A stretch of 59,679 nucleotides of DNA from Cyanobium sp. Aljojuca 7A6 (lineage in GTDB: Bacteria > Cyanobacteriota > Cyanobacteriia > PCC-6307 > Cyanobiaceae): assembly GCF_024346455.1 (NCBI RefSeq), contig NZ_JAGQCY010000018.1, positions 1 through 59,679 on the forward strand, given 5' to 3'. Each line of letters opens with the position of its first letter. Position 1 is the stretch's first letter. A program made the position numbers and the translations under genes. Below the pieces are notes generated by a model. That model ran no database searches, was not told the DNA's origin, and was given only the letters and a program-made list of their open reading frames with translations. Of this stretch, positions 45,618 through 54,373 are shown in pieces.

Positions 45618-45938
45618 GGGGGGCTGACGCAGGCGCAGGCGGCGTGGCGCCCCCCGCAGCCGCCGGGTGCCGCCCTGTTCCTGCTGCTCGAGTTCCCGGC
45701 GGAAACGATCGGCGACAGCGGCGGGCCCGCCCAGGTAGGGCGCTTGGGTGGGCGCCATGGGGCGTTGCCGCTCGAGCCGTTCCACCCCCTGCTGGATGAG
45801 CACCTTGGCCATGTTGCTGACCGTGCGCGACTCGCTCTCCGCCAGGGCGGCGAGGCGGGCGCAAAGCTCCTCCGGCAGGACGACCTGGATCCGCGGCGAC
45901 TTGGGCTTGCCGCTGGAGGAGGTCTGGCGGGTGGGCAC
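45606..45938 (-). CDS. Ribbon-helix-helix (CopG/Arc-like) protein
   Basis: A 110-residue protein from a GTG at 45938. The N-terminal Ser/Lys-rich tail is followed by SPRIQVVLPEELCARLAAL and SRTVSNMAKVLIQQGVERLE. This is the strand-helix-helix layout of RHH DNA-binding proteins. The C-terminal half is Gln/Arg-rich and low in complexity. RHH proteins bind DNA as dimers and often regulate themselves. Longer starts (ATG 46016 or 46067) exist but add unlikely sequence. No toxin gene follows, so it is not an obvious antitoxin. Confidence 0.6.
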   Translation of the reverse strand: MPTRQTSSSGKPKSPRIQVVLPEELCARLAALAESESRTVSNMAKVLIQQGVERLERQRPMAPTQAPYLGGPAAVADRFRRELEQQEQGGTRRLRGAPRRLRLRQPPLSP

Positions 45939-46026
45939 GGTGCCTCTGGGTGGGTGCCGGTAAGCGGGCGCCGCGGGGGTACGGCGAGATAGGAAAAAGT
46001 GTACAGTGACTGTCATGGGTAGTATC

Positions 46027-46055
46027 CAAACGTAGGTTTGTGGACCAAGATTTGG
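46027..46055. promoter_or_regulatory. Two adjacent short inverted repeats in a divergent intergenic region
   Basis: CAAAC-GTAG-GTTTG (46027-46040) and CCAA-GAT-TTGG (46045-46055) lie side by side between the RHH gene (minus) and the gene at 46163 (plus). Both are short dyads of the size used by dimeric repressors, and RHH proteins frequently bind next to their own genes. The arms are only four to five bases, so chance is a real alternative. Confidence 0.3.
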
Positions 46056-46162
46056 TTTGAAGGCCATCCCGGCCCCCCCCCCAGATCACCCTTCCCCCCA
46101 AGCCTTAGCCCACTGCTTCCACGCCCCCCGTCCCCTCCGACGGCCCAACGGCCGCTTCTGCC

Positions 46163-46471
46163 ATGGCCCGATCCACCCAGTCCCGCCCCACAGGTGCCGA
46201 GACCCCCCTGCAGCCCAAAAGCCGTCAGAGCCGGCGACGCAGCACGGCGGAACGCAGCGATGTGCTGGTTTCGGCCGTGATCAGCACCTACCTGCTCACC
46301 CATCTGCACCATGTGCTGCAGCGCGCCGAGTTCGGCGCCCAGCAGGAGGGACGTCAATCCCTGGCCGCCAACTACGCCCAGCTGCGCAAGGTGCTCTGTC
46401 TCGATGCCCGCAGCATGGAAGATGCTTCCGCCAGCGGCGCCGAAGAGGACACCAGTCCGCGCGCGGCCTGA
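46163..46471 (+). CDS. Conserved-looking small protein, unknown
   Basis: A 102-residue protein from ATG 46163. The N-terminal 35 residues are basic and disordered-looking (RQSRRRSTAERSD). Residues 35-85 look helical (LVSAVISTYLLTHLHHVLQR, then EGRQSLAANYAQLRKVL), and the end is acidic. There is no membrane segment long enough to be sure of, and no known motif. It is divergent from the RHH gene across a region with two short dyads. Confidence 0.5.
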   Translation: MARSTQSRPTGAETPLQPKSRQSRRRSTAERSDVLVSAVISTYLLTHLHHVLQRAEFGAQQEGRQSLAANYAQLRKVLCLDARSMEDASASGAEEDTSPRAA

Positions 46472-46585
46472 TCCAGCCCCATCGCCACTCCACAACACCA
46501 CTCCTCAATGCCCCTGAAGATCCACTCGAGGGGGCTGCGCCGATGCCCCCCCAGCCCATAAGGTCAGGGAAGAATCCCGGCCAGG

Positions 46586-46831
46586 ATGACCACCAACAAC
46601 GCCACCGACAACGCCGCAGAGCTCTACGGACGCATCAGCAACGACGTGGCGCTCACCCAGTCACTGTTTCGCCAGGCTCTTCAGGATCCGAGCGGAGCCC
46701 TCAGCAGGATCGTCGCCCTCGGCGAGGAGGCGGGCCTGCCGGTCAGCCCGGAGGAGGTGAAGGCCCACCTGGCCGGCCTCGATGATGGCGACACCAAACA
46801 ATGGCTGATCAAGGCCCGGGGCGGACTCTGA
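46586..46831 (+). CDS. Nif11-like small protein
   Basis: An 81-residue protein from ATG 46586. The segment LTQSLFRQALQDPSGALSRI and then IVALGEEAGLPVSPEEVKAHL resembles the Nif11 domain, found in nitrogen-fixation-associated proteins and, in picocyanobacteria, as the leader of many ribosomally made peptides. It ends KARGGL: a double Gly is present, but only one residue follows, so there is no core peptide. Either it is not a precursor or it has lost its core. No modifying enzyme gene lies nearby. Confidence 0.5.
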   Translation: MTTNNATDNAAELYGRISNDVALTQSLFRQALQDPSGALSRIVALGEEAGLPVSPEEVKAHLAGLDDGDTKQWLIKARGGL

Positions 46832-46987
46832 AGCCGGAGAACGGCGTCCCTCCTGCTGGGGCCGGCCTGGCTGCTGGCGGCGTTCGGAGCCTCCCCCCTG
46901 GGCCCAGCTGAAGAACAGCCAGTAGCTCGTCAGCGCCAGGCCCGCCGCCACCACCAGGGCAGCGATCTGCTCGAGTCGCTTGATCAT
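46661..46987 (-). CDS. Possible small membrane protein (weak)
   Basis: From ATG 46987 on the minus strand the first 30 residues form a convincing N-terminal membrane anchor (MIKRLEQIAALVVAAGLALT then SYWLFFSWAQ), and this part lies in otherwise empty sequence. The rest overlaps the Nif11-like gene antisense and looks like a shadow. The real protein, if any, may be shorter through a base change. Low confidence. Confidence 0.3.
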   Translation of the reverse strand: MIKRLEQIAALVVAAGLALTSYWLFFSWAQGGGSERRQQPGRPQQEGRRSPASESAPGLDQPLFGVAIIEAGQVGLHLLRADRQARLLAEGDDPAEGSARILKSLAKQ

Positions 46988-47072
46988 TCTGACGACACGA
47001 CCGAACAGGTCTGCCAGTCTGCAGGACGCCCCGACAGGGGATGATGCGCTCACTGCGACCGTCATCCGCTCC

Positions 47073-48836
47073 GTGCTGCGCCTCGAACGCATCGGCAAGA
47101 TCTACCCCACCGGGGAGGTGCTCAAGGACATCACCTGGGAAGTCAAGGCAGGGGATCGGATCGGCCTGGTGGGGGTCAACGGCGCTGGTAAATCCACCCA
47201 GATGCGCATCATCGCCGGGCTGGAGGAACCGACCAGCGGCCAGGTGGTGCGCCAGGGGGATCCCCGCATCGCCTACCTGCAACAGGAGTTCGATGTTGAT
47301 CTCGTCCGCAGCGTCCGCCAGGAACTGTTCCAGGCCTTCGGCGAGGCCGCCCTGGTGCTCAACCGTCAGCGCCAGGTGGAGGAGGCGATGGCCACCGAGG
47401 AGGCTGCCGCCGATCCAGCCCTGCTCGACCAGCTGATCGACGAACTCGGCCAGCTGCAGAGTCGTTTCGAGGCCCTGCACGGCTACGAGCTCGATGCCCG
47501 CATCGACAAGCTGCTGCCCAGCATCGGCTTCACCCCCGAAACGGCCGAGCGGGTTGTGGGGGACTACTCCGGCGGCTGGCAGATGCGCATCGCCCTGGGC
47601 AAAATCCTCCTGCAGGAGCCGGATCTGCTGCTCCTCGACGAACCCACCAACCACCTCGACGTCGAAACGATCCAGTGGCTGGAGAGTTACCTGGTGGATC
47701 AGACGGTTCCCCTGGTGGTGATCAGCCACGACCGGGCCTTTCTCGATCGGGTCTGCAACCAGATCGTGGAGACGGAGCGCGGTGTCTCGCGGACCTACCT
47801 GGGCAACTACAGCCAGCACCTCGAGCAGAAGGCCCTGGAGCGGGAGGCCGGCCAGGCGGCCTTCGAGCGCCAGCAGAAGGAACTGAGCAGCCAGCAGGCC
47901 TATATCGACCGCTTCCGGGCCAGCGCAACGCGCAGCACCCAGGCCAAGAGCCGCGAGAAGCTGCTCGACAAGGTGGAGCGGATCGAGGCGCCGCTGGAAT
48001 CGGTGAGCGGGCCGCGTTTCGCCTTTCCCCCTGCTCCCCGCTCGGGCCGCCTGGTGGCGGCGATCGACAACCTCACCCACGGCTACGACGACCAGATCCT
48101 TTTCCTGGGGGCGAATCTGGAGGTGGAGCGGGGCGATCGGATCGCCTTCGTCGGCCCGAACGGAGCCGGCAAATCCACCCTGCTGCGGCTGGTGATGGGC
48201 TACGAGCTGCCCCTGGAGGGCCAGGCCGGCCTGGGGGAACACCACGTGGTGGCGGGCTACTTCGAGCAGAACCAGGCCGAAGCCCTCGATCTGGCCAAGA
48301 CCGTGATCAACACCCTCTTCGAGGCCGTTCCCGACTGGACCCAGACCCAGGTGCGCTCCCTGCTGGGCAGCTTCGGCTTCAGCAACGATTCGGTCTTCAA
48401 GCCGGTGGAAAAGCTGAGTGGTGGGGAGAAAGCCCGGCTGGCGCTGGCCCTGATGCTGCTCACCCCCTGCAACCTGCTGGTGCTCGATGAGCCCACCAAC
48501 CACCTCGACATCCCGGCCAAACAAATGCTGGAGGAGGCCCTGATGGCTTACGAGGGGGCGGCCCTGCTGGTCTCCCACGACCGTTTCTTCATTGGCCGTG
48601 TGGCCAACCGGATCGTGGAGGTGCGCGACGGCGAACTGGTGCTCTACCGCGGTGACTACGCCTACTACCAGGAAAAGAAACGCGAGGAGGCCGAGGAGAA
48701 CGAGCGCCTGGAGCAGGAGCGCAAGCTGGCCGCCAAACGGGAGGAGCAGCGACAGAAACAGCGGGCCAAATCAGCCGACAAGGCCGGTGCCAAAGCCAAG
48801 GGCGGTGTGGCTGGGGAGTCCGGGAAGGGCAGCTGA
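47073..48836 (+). CDS. ABC-F family ATPase (Uup/EttA-like)
   Basis: A soluble twin-ATPase protein that acts on ribosomes rather than as a transporter. The two cassettes each have Walker A ([18 protein letters not shown]), signature ([26 protein letters not shown]) and Walker B ([24 protein letters not shown]). They are joined by a charged linker with SKxRE-like sequence ([15 protein letters not shown]). The C-terminus is a Lys/Glu-rich coiled-coil tail of about 50 residues, as in Uup-like members. The start is GTG 47073; upstream ATG/TTG codons would add non-homologous sequence. Length 587 residues. Confidence 0.92.
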   Translation: MLRLERIGKIYPTGEVLKDITWEVKAGDRIGLVGVNGAGKSTQMRIIAGLEEPTSGQVVRQGDPRIAYLQQEFDVDLVRSVRQELFQAFGEAALVLNRQRQVEEAMATEEAAADPALLDQLIDELGQLQSRFEALHGYELDARIDKLLPSIGFTPETAERVVGDYSGGWQMRIALGKILLQEPDLLLLDEPTNHLDVETIQWLESYLVDQTVPLVVISHDRAFLDRVCNQIVETERGVSRTYLGNYSQHLEQKALEREAGQAAFERQQKELSSQQAYIDRFRASATRSTQAKSREKLLDKVERIEAPLESVSGPRFAFPPAPRSGRLVAAIDNLTHGYDDQILFLGANLEVERGDRIAFVGPNGAGKSTLLRLVMGYELPLEGQAGLGEHHVVAGYFEQNQAEALDLAKTVINTLFEAVPDWTQTQVRSLLGSFGFSNDSVFKPVEKLSGGEKARLALALMLLTPCNLLVLDEPTNHLDIPAKQMLEEALMAYEGAALLVSHDRFFIGRVANRIVEVRDGELVLYRGDYAYYQEKKREEAEENERLEQERKLAAKREEQRQKQRAKSADKAGAKAKGGVAGESGKGS

Positions 48837-48947
48837 CGGAGCGGCTGAAAATACAACTTCATGGTTCCCTAGGCAGGAAGACTCATTTCTCTGGTGCCGT
48901 GGGTTCTGTGTGCATAGGCTGACAGGGTCACCCATCCAGGAGCAGCG

Positions 48948-49112
48948 ATGACCATCCAGAACGTCGTCACCGACGGTTGGAACGCGGAGCGGGAAGAGAC
49001 GGCCAGCACCAGCGATGCGATGGAGGTGTATTTCGAATGCATCACCACCTGCTCCCTGGAGGATGGGGAGTGCGTCACCCGCTGCGTGGAAGAGCTGCGC
49101 GAGCGCCACTGA
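48948..49112 (+). CDS. Cysteine-containing 54-residue protein
   Basis: A short frame from ATG 48948 to TGA 49110-49112, preceded by AGGAGCAGCG, one of the few good ribosome-binding sites in the window. The product has an acidic N-terminal half and then ECITTCSLEDGECVTRCVEE, with four Cys in a CxxxC-x7-CxxxC pattern. That pattern could bind a metal or form a disulfide hairpin. No signal peptide. I do not know the family. Confidence 0.6.
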   Translation: MTIQNVVTDGWNAEREETASTSDAMEVYFECITTCSLEDGECVTRCVEELRERH

Positions 49113-49123
49113 TCGGCCCAGGG

Positions 49124-49161
49124 GCCAGGCCAGGGCGTGGGAGCCAGGCCAGGACGTGGGG
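49124..49161. repeat. Two tandem copies of a 19-bp unit
   Basis: Units at 49124-49142 and 49143-49161 differ at two positions; the shared core is GCCAGGCCAGG-N-CGTGGG. They lie between the Cys-containing gene and the next gene. They could be slippage products or part of a transcript end; no hairpin with a T run is seen. Confidence 0.7.
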
Positions 49162-49285
49162 CCCTGTTCAGGATGTTGAACGGATTTCCTGACCGGGACT
49201 TAGGCCCTGTAACAGCCGCTACGTGACATCTTGAAACAGTTTGTAGCTTTGGGCCGGTCAGAAACGCCCCATCGCGCCTCCCACC

Positions 49286-49555
49286 ATGTCCGAACCCCTC
49301 GCCCTCAGCCTCGGTCAGAAATTCGAGCTTGAGCGCATGACCCGGGCCATCGACGCCACCGGCGATCCGCAGGTCCTGCGGGGTCTGGCCAAGCAATTGC
49401 TGCAAGCCTGGCAGAGCCAGAAGGCGGCCACGCAGTGGGTCATGCGGCAGCAGCTCGGTGCACCGGCCCGCTTTGGCGGTGAACTGGCCGTCGATGCCGG
49501 CCTGCTCGACGCCATCCGTCCGGACGGCGGCAAAGGAGGCATGGACATCCTCTGA
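49286..49555 (+). CDS. Small helical protein, faintly NblA-like
   Basis: An 89-residue protein from ATG 49286. The first 55 residues (LALSLGQKFELERMTRAIDA followed by QVLRGLAKQLLQAWQSQKAA) suggest two helices, with the leading LSLxQxFELxR resembling the start of NblA/Ycf18 phycobilisome-degradation proteins. The C-terminal part is Gly-rich and does not fit NblA. I regard the similarity as a hint only. No neighbours point to light-harvesting, apart from the general cyanobacterial context. Confidence 0.5.
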   Translation: MSEPLALSLGQKFELERMTRAIDATGDPQVLRGLAKQLLQAWQSQKAATQWVMRQQLGAPARFGGELAVDAGLLDAIRPDGGKGGMDIL

Positions 49556-49616
49556 CAGCTGCCCCTTGGCTAACGCCGTGGCCCGGCCCCGAGGTGGCGG
49601 GACCAGGCCACCCTGC

Positions 49617-50777
49617 TCACCCCTGACGCAACACGGCCATATCGCCTGGAACGAGCCGCAGATTCACCGTCGCCCCCTGACGATTCACCGTCAGGTTGAG
49701 CGTTCCTCCCACCCCAGCCCGCTCGACGGCCGTGATCACCTGGGAGGGGTCTTTCACCACAGCCCCTTGGGCCGCAACGATCACGTCCCCTGTCCTGAGG
49801 CCGCCCCGATCCGCCGGTCCGTTCGGTTGCACGGAAACCACGACCGCGCCTCGGGCAGCGCCCTGGCCACTGGCCGCCCTGACCTCATCCAGCCCAACAC
49901 CGATCATCGGGTGGGTGGCACGTCCGGTCGCCACCAGTTGACTGACGATGCTGCGGGCCCGGTTGATCGGAATGGCGAAGCCCAGTCCCGCCCCAGGCCC
50001 CGAGCGCACCAGGGTGTTGATTCCCACCACTTCACCATCGGCGTTGAGCAGTGGTCCGCCGGAGTTGCCGGGGTTGATGGCGGCATCGGTCTGGATCAGA
50101 TCCAGCCGTTTGTCGGTGATGCCCAGCTTGCTGGCGTTGCGGTTCAGGCTGCTGATGATCCCAAGGGTGACGGTGTTATCGAGGCCGAAGGGGTTCCCCA
50201 CCGCGATCGCCCAATCACCCACCTGCAGGGCGTCGGAATTGCCCAAGGGCGCCACGGGCCAGGGGCCTGCCCCCACCAGCCGCACCACCGCCAGGTCGGT
50301 GAGCTTGTCGAGTCCCACGACCCGGCCCTCATAGCGCCGGCCGTTCTCCAGACCCACCGTCACCCGGTCGATCTGATCCACCACGTGGGCATTGGTGAGC
50401 ACCAACCCATCGGACTGCAGGATCACGCCGCTTCCCTGACCGCGTTCGGTGCGCCGCGAGGGGGCTCCCTGCTGCGGGATGCCGAAGAACTGACGGAACA
50501 GGGGGTCATTCATCAGCCCCCGGGGCAGCCCTCCACCGCCACCGGCCGATTGCACCGTGCGCTCCGTGTCAATGGTGACCACGGCAGGGCCCGCCCGGCG
50601 GATCGCTGCCGCGACGAAGGATTGCCGCCCGAGCACCGCCCCGGCCGGCTGGGCAAGGCCCGGGGAGGTGAGGGTCGGGCTGATGAGGGTGGTGGTGGCC
50701 ATGACCGTGGCTGTAGCCGCCGCCGTGGCCGTCGCAAGCCCGGCGGCGGCGGCGGCAAGAACGCGGGAGGAACGCAT
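49617..50777 (-). CDS. HtrA/Deg-family serine protease with PDZ domain
   Basis: A 386-residue protein with an N-terminal signal or anchor segment rich in Ala/Thr. It is followed by a trypsin-like domain with triad H131 (LTNAHVVD), D161 (LTDLAVVR) and S239 ([10 protein letters not shown]), and one C-terminal PDZ domain ([20 protein letters not shown]). This is the HhoA/HhoB/HtrA group of cyanobacterial Deg proteases, which degrade or refold damaged periplasmic or thylakoid-lumen proteins. Which of the paralogues it matches cannot be decided here. It is divergent from the small membrane gene at 50883. Confidence 0.92.
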   Translation of the reverse strand: MRSSRVLAAAAAGLATATAAATATVMATTTLISPTLTSPGLAQPAGAVLGRQSFVAAAIRRAGPAVVTIDTERTVQSAGGGGGLPRGLMNDPLFRQFFGIPQQGAPSRRTERGQGSGVILQSDGLVLTNAHVVDQIDRVTVGLENGRRYEGRVVGLDKLTDLAVVRLVGAGPWPVAPLGNSDALQVGDWAIAVGNPFGLDNTVTLGIISSLNRNASKLGITDKRLDLIQTDAAINPGNSGGPLLNADGEVVGINTLVRSGPGAGLGFAIPINRARSIVSQLVATGRATHPMIGVGLDEVRAASGQGAARGAVVVSVQPNGPADRGGLRTGDVIVAAQGAVVKDPSQVITAVERAGVGGTLNLTVNRQGATVNLRLVPGDMAVLRQG

Positions 50778-50854
50778 CGCAGAAGCTCGTCAGTAACAAA
50801 ACCGTAGACACGTCATCCCCCAGCAGGAAGGGGAGGCAAACCGGCCTGATCCGC

Positions 50855-50860
50855 TATGAT
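50855..50860 (+). promoter_or_regulatory. Probable -10 box for the 50883 gene
   Basis: TATGAT on the plus strand, 22 bases upstream of ATG 50883, in an AT-rich patch of otherwise GC-rich DNA. The -35 region is weak. It supports transcription of the small genes that follow. Confidence 0.45.
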
Positions 50861-50882
50861 TTGTAAACTTTCTTATCGAGTC

Positions 50883-50987
50883 ATGGACACAAGCCACCTG
50901 CTACTCGCCTTTCTCGCCTTCGGAGCCGCCTGCACCTCCCTGTGGGCCTGGATGCTGGCCACCACCACGGCTCCGTCGGACGGGTGA
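50883..50987 (+). CDS. 34-residue single-helix membrane peptide
   Basis: From ATG 50883 to TGA 50985-50987. Residues 5-26 (HLLLAFLAFGAACTSLWAWM) form a single membrane helix, followed by a short Thr/Ser tail. Size and topology resemble the small photosystem or cytochrome b6f subunits, but no specific one fits. It has its own -10 box and precedes the DUF2973 gene by 42 bases. Its reality rests on that context. Confidence 0.45.
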   Translation: MDTSHLLLAFLAFGAACTSLWAWMLATTTAPSDG

Positions 50988-51029
50988 TGATGGGGGAGAG
51001 TCCGCGGCATGCGGGGTTCCCATCGCGCC

Positions 51030-51320
51030 ATGACCTCCCTCCTCTCGCAGATCTTTCCGATCCTCTACGGGGCCTGCTTTGTTCTGCTTCTCTGGCAGGC
51101 GTTCCGGGTGATGGCACAGGGATTCCGAGCGGTTCCACGACCGGGCGACCCCGGGGCCGCCGCGACCGATCCGGGTGGGGCTTCCGCTGATCGCACCGGC
51201 CGGCTCACCATCCATCCTGAGCTCCTCGACGCCGACGGCCAACTCACCCAGGAGGACCTGCTGACGGTTCGGTTCAGCGGTGACAACGAACAGCCCGCCT
51301 TTCCTGCCGATCCGAACTGA
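51030..51320 (+). CDS. DUF2973 family membrane protein
   Basis: 96 residues from ATG 51030 (ATG 51009 also possible). One N-terminal membrane helix (IFPILYGACFVLLLWQAFRV), a variable linker, and then RLTIHPELLDADGQLTQEDL and LLTVRF. HPELLDxxG is the signature of DUF2973, a family of unknown function found almost only in cyanobacteria. In many genomes DUF2973 sits beside DUF2605; here its partner appears to be the 34-residue membrane peptide. Confidence 0.7.
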   Translation: MTSLLSQIFPILYGACFVLLLWQAFRVMAQGFRAVPRPGDPGAAATDPGGASADRTGRLTIHPELLDADGQLTQEDLLTVRFSGDNEQPAFPADPN

Positions 51321-51381
51321 CCGCGTCAGGCCGGCCGCTGAATAGGCTCCCTGAGGTGAACGCGCTCAAAGGCTGAGATCG

Positions 51382-51768
51382 ATGGTGGATCAGAGAACGC
51401 GAATCGTGGCGGCCGTGCTCGGAGCACTGAAGTTGCCGCCTCGTTTTCGCCTCAAAATGGTGAAGGACGATCCCATCCGGCTCGAGCTGAGCATCACTCC
51501 GTCCTACGGGAAAGATCCGATCCTGGTCGGCATCGTTGAATCCCAGGACCTGGTGGCCCGTCGGGATCGGGAGGGCCGCATCCCACGCGATCTCCAGGGC
51601 ACCTGGGACTGGACGGTGCGTCATGGCAAGGTCACCACCGGCGGCTGGAACCCCTACCTGAAAGAGGCCCTGCAGACCATGTTCGAGACGGGCCTGCCGG
51701 CCATCGTGTACGAGGAAACCACAGGCGAGGCGTACCACCCTGTGGACGGCCTCCGCCACGTGCGCTGA
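51382..51768 (+). CDS. Conserved-looking soluble protein, unknown
   Basis: A 128-residue soluble protein from ATG 51382 without signal peptide. It alternates beta-like stretches (PIRLELSITPSY, ILVGIVESQDLV, GTWDWTVRHGKVTTGGW) with an amphipathic C-terminal helix. No motif recognised. The TGA at 51766-51768 overlaps the apparent beginning of hrpB, which implies coupling. Confidence 0.55.
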   Translation: MVDQRTRIVAAVLGALKLPPRFRLKMVKDDPIRLELSITPSYGKDPILVGIVESQDLVARRDREGRIPRDLQGTWDWTVRHGKVTTGGWNPYLKEALQTMFETGLPAIVYEETTGEAYHPVDGLRHVR

Positions 51769-54338
51769 ATCCGTCCCTGCCCATTGATGGCCGCCTCGCG
51801 GCCATCACCGCCGCCCTCGCGCCCGGGGCCACCCTGCTGCTCCAGGCCGAACCCGGAGCGGGCAAAACCACCCGGGTCCCCCTGGCCCTGCTGGAGAGCT
51901 TCGGCCACGAGGGCCGGATCCTGATGCTGGAACCGCGCCGGCTCGCGGCCCGTTCCGCCGCCGAGCGCCTGGCGGCCAACCTCGGCGAACCCCTGGGCGG
52001 TCGGGTCGGCTACAGCGTGCGGCTGGAGTCACGCACCTCGGCGGCCACCCGTCTGGAGGTGGTCACTGCTGGCCTGTTCCTGCGCCGGCTCCAGGCCGAT
52101 CCCGCCCTCGAAGGGGTGGCCTGCGTGATCTTCGACGAATTCCATGAGCGCCAGGCCGAGGCGGATCTGGGCCTGGCCCTGGTGCGCCAGGCCCGCAGCC
52201 TGCTGCGCCCAGAGCTGCGGCTGCTGGTGATGTCAGCCACCCTCGACCTGGAACCCCTGGCCGCCGAGCTGGATGGGGCCACCGTGATCAGCTGTGAGGG
52301 CCGTGGCCATCCGGTCACGGTCGCCTACCAACCGCCGCGGCAGGAGGAGCGGCTTGAGCGCCAGGTGCTGCGGGCCCTCGAGGGCCACTGGCTCGACCAG
52401 CCCCAGCCCAGGGGCACCGTGCTGGTGTTCCTGCCGGGCCTGGGGGAGCTGGAGACGGCGCGACGGGCCATCGAAGCCACCCCCTGGGGGGCCGAAGTGG
52501 ACTGCGTTCTTCTGCATGGCCAGCTGCCGCTGGCAGCCCAGGGTCGGGCCATCGCGGCATCCCAGCGGGCGGGCGGCAAGGTGGTGCTGGCCACGGCGGT
52601 GGCGGAGAGCTCGCTCACGATCGCCGGCGTGACCCTGGTGATCGACAGCGGCCTCAGCCGTCTCAGCCGCTTTGACCCGGCCACGGGCATGGATGGCCTG
52701 GTCACCCAGCCCGCCAGTCAGGCCAGTGCCGAACAGCGACGCGGCCGGGCCGGGCGGCTCGGACCCGGACACTGCCTGCGGCTGTGGTCTCCGGCGGAAC
52801 AGCAGCGTCGCCCCGCCTTCGATCCCCCGGAACTGCTCGAAGTCGATCCCCTGCCGATCGCCCTGCAACTGGCCGAATGGGGCTCTGCGGCGGACGACAC
52901 GCTCCCCTGGCTCACGGCGCCCCCCCGCCGTTCCCTCGCGGAGGCCCGCAACCTGCTGCTGCAGCTGGGCGCCACTGATGCTGGCGGACGCATCACCGGC
53001 CATGGACGGGCGATGGCCCGGCTGGGGGTCCATCCCCGCCTGGCCCACATGATGCTGCGGGCCCGGGAACGGGGCTGGGAGGCCCTGGCCAGTGCCGTGG
53101 CGGTGCTGCTGAGCGAACGGGATCCCCTCGATCGCCGCGAGGCCGGCAGCGATCTGATACGGCGCCTCGACTGGCTGCGGCGGAGTTCCGCAGGCCCTGG
53201 CGGCCACGACCGTGCCGGGGCAAGGGGCCCCTGGCGAGAGCTCCAATCCCAGCTACTGCGCCAGCTCAGGGACGGGCGCTCCATTGGCGCACCAGCGCCG
53301 AGCCGCTCCGGCCGCGATGCCGCCTCCGATGGTGACGATGCTCGGGCGGCCCAGCTGCTGGGCTGGGCCTATCCGGAACGGCTGGCCCTGGGCCGGGGCC
53401 GGGGCGATGGGCACTTTCTGATGCGCAGCGGTCGCGGCGCCGTCCTTCCCCCAGGGGACCCCCTCGCCGGCGCCGAAGCTCTGGCGATCGCCAGCGTCGA
53501 CGGCCAGGGCCAGGAAGCCCGGGTGCGGTTGGCGGTGGTCCTCTCCCGCCGGGGCCTGGAAGAGCTGCTGGCGGACGGGATCGAGGCGTGCACCGAAGCC
53601 CGCTGGGATAGCGCCGACCAGCGGGTGCGCTGCGAACAGCTGCGGCGCGCCGGGGCCCTGGTGCTGGAGCGCCGTCCCTGGCCCGAAGCCAGCGGGGAAC
53701 TGGTGGAGCGGGCTTTGCTGGAAGGGCTGAAGGGGCTGGGGTTGGAGGTACTGCCCTGGTGCCACGCCAGCCGCCAGCTGCAGCAGCGTCTGATGCTGGC
53801 CCACCAGCACCTGGGATCACCCTGGCCCGACCGGTCTCCGGAGCGGTTGCAGCAGGATCCGGCGTCATGGCTGGGTCCCCACCTGGGCGGTCTGCGCAGT
53901 CTTCAGGATCTGCAGCGTTTGGACCTTTCGGATCTGCTCTGGGGTGATCTGGCCTGGTCCCTGCGCCGGGAACTGGATCGGCTGTTGCCCCTCACCCAGA
54001 CGGTCCCATCCGGCCGTCGAGTGCCGTTGGACTACGGGAACGGCACCCCGATGCTGGCGGTAAAGCTGCAGGAAATGTTCGGCTGCCTCGAAGGACCGAC
54101 GGTCCTGGACGGCCGGCTGGCGGTGCGGGTGGAGCTGCTGTCACCGGCGGGACGCCCGGCGGCGGTCACCAGTGACCTGGCCGGCTTCTGGAGCCAGGGC
54201 TACGCCGAGGTGCGCCGGGAGCTGCGCGGCCGTTACCCGCGCCACCCCTGGCCCGAGGATCCCCGCCAGGGCATTGCCACTGCACGCACCAAAGCCGGAC
54301 TGGCGCGGGAGCGTCGCGACCAGGCCCCGGAACGCTGA
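51765..54338 (+). CDS. hrpB: HrpB-type DEAH-box ATP-dependent helicase
   Basis: A helicase of about 857 residues. Walker A is PGAGKTTRVPLALL with K34, the DEFH box is D124-H127 in IFDEFHERQAEADLG, motif III is MSATLD, and motif VI is QRRGRAGRLGPG. ESSLTIAGVTLVIDSGLSR lies between the last two, and HrpB-specific C-terminal domains follow. No ATG, GTG or TTG exists in this frame before the Walker A; the first ATG (51924) would remove it. The frame is open upstream, and CTG 51765 overlaps the preceding TGA (CTGA), with ATT 51783 another option. The start given is therefore inferred. The cellular role of HrpB is poorly known. Confidence 0.88.
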   Translation: MNPSLPIDGRLAAITAALAPGATLLLQAEPGAGKTTRVPLALLESFGHEGRILMLEPRRLAARSAAERLAANLGEPLGGRVGYSVRLESRTSAATRLEVVTAGLFLRRLQADPALEGVACVIFDEFHERQAEADLGLALVRQARSLLRPELRLLVMSATLDLEPLAAELDGATVISCEGRGHPVTVAYQPPRQEERLERQVLRALEGHWLDQPQPRGTVLVFLPGLGELETARRAIEATPWGAEVDCVLLHGQLPLAAQGRAIAASQRAGGKVVLATAVAESSLTIAGVTLVIDSGLSRLSRFDPATGMDGLVTQPASQASAEQRRGRAGRLGPGHCLRLWSPAEQQRRPAFDPPELLEVDPLPIALQLAEWGSAADDTLPWLTAPPRRSLAEARNLLLQLGATDAGGRITGHGRAMARLGVHPRLAHMMLRARERGWEALASAVAVLLSERDPLDRREAGSDLIRRLDWLRRSSAGPGGHDRAGARGPWRELQSQLLRQLRDGRSIGAPAPSRSGRDAASDGDDARAAQLLGWAYPERLALGRGRGDGHFLMRSGRGAVLPPGDPLAGAEALAIASVDGQGQEARVRLAVVLSRRGLEELLADGIEACTEARWDSADQRVRCEQLRRAGALVLERRPWPEASGELVERALLEGLKGLGLEVLPWCHASRQLQQRLMLAHQHLGSPWPDRSPERLQQDPASWLGPHLGGLRSLQDLQRLDLSDLLWGDLAWSLRRELDRLLPLTQTVPSGRRVPLDYGNGTPMLAVKLQEMFGCLEGPTVLDGRLAVRVELLSPAGRPAAVTSDLAGFWSQGYAEVRRELRGRYPRHPWPEDPRQGIATARTKAGLARERRDQAPER

Positions 54339-54373
54339 TCCAGCGGATCTGATCTGCCCAGACCAGGTGTCGG

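Noticed and set aside
46000..46020. LexA-like box near GTGTACAGTGACTGTCA
   Set aside because: It does not fit the cyanobacterial LexA consensus spacing; probably chance.
45553..46101. 182-codon minus-strand frame overlapping the RHH gene
   Set aside because: The other frame encodes a clear ribbon-helix-helix motif; this one is Arg/Pro/Gly-rich shadow.
51924..54338. hrpB starting at ATG 51924
   Set aside because: It would delete the Walker A motif, which is clearly encoded just upstream in the same frame.
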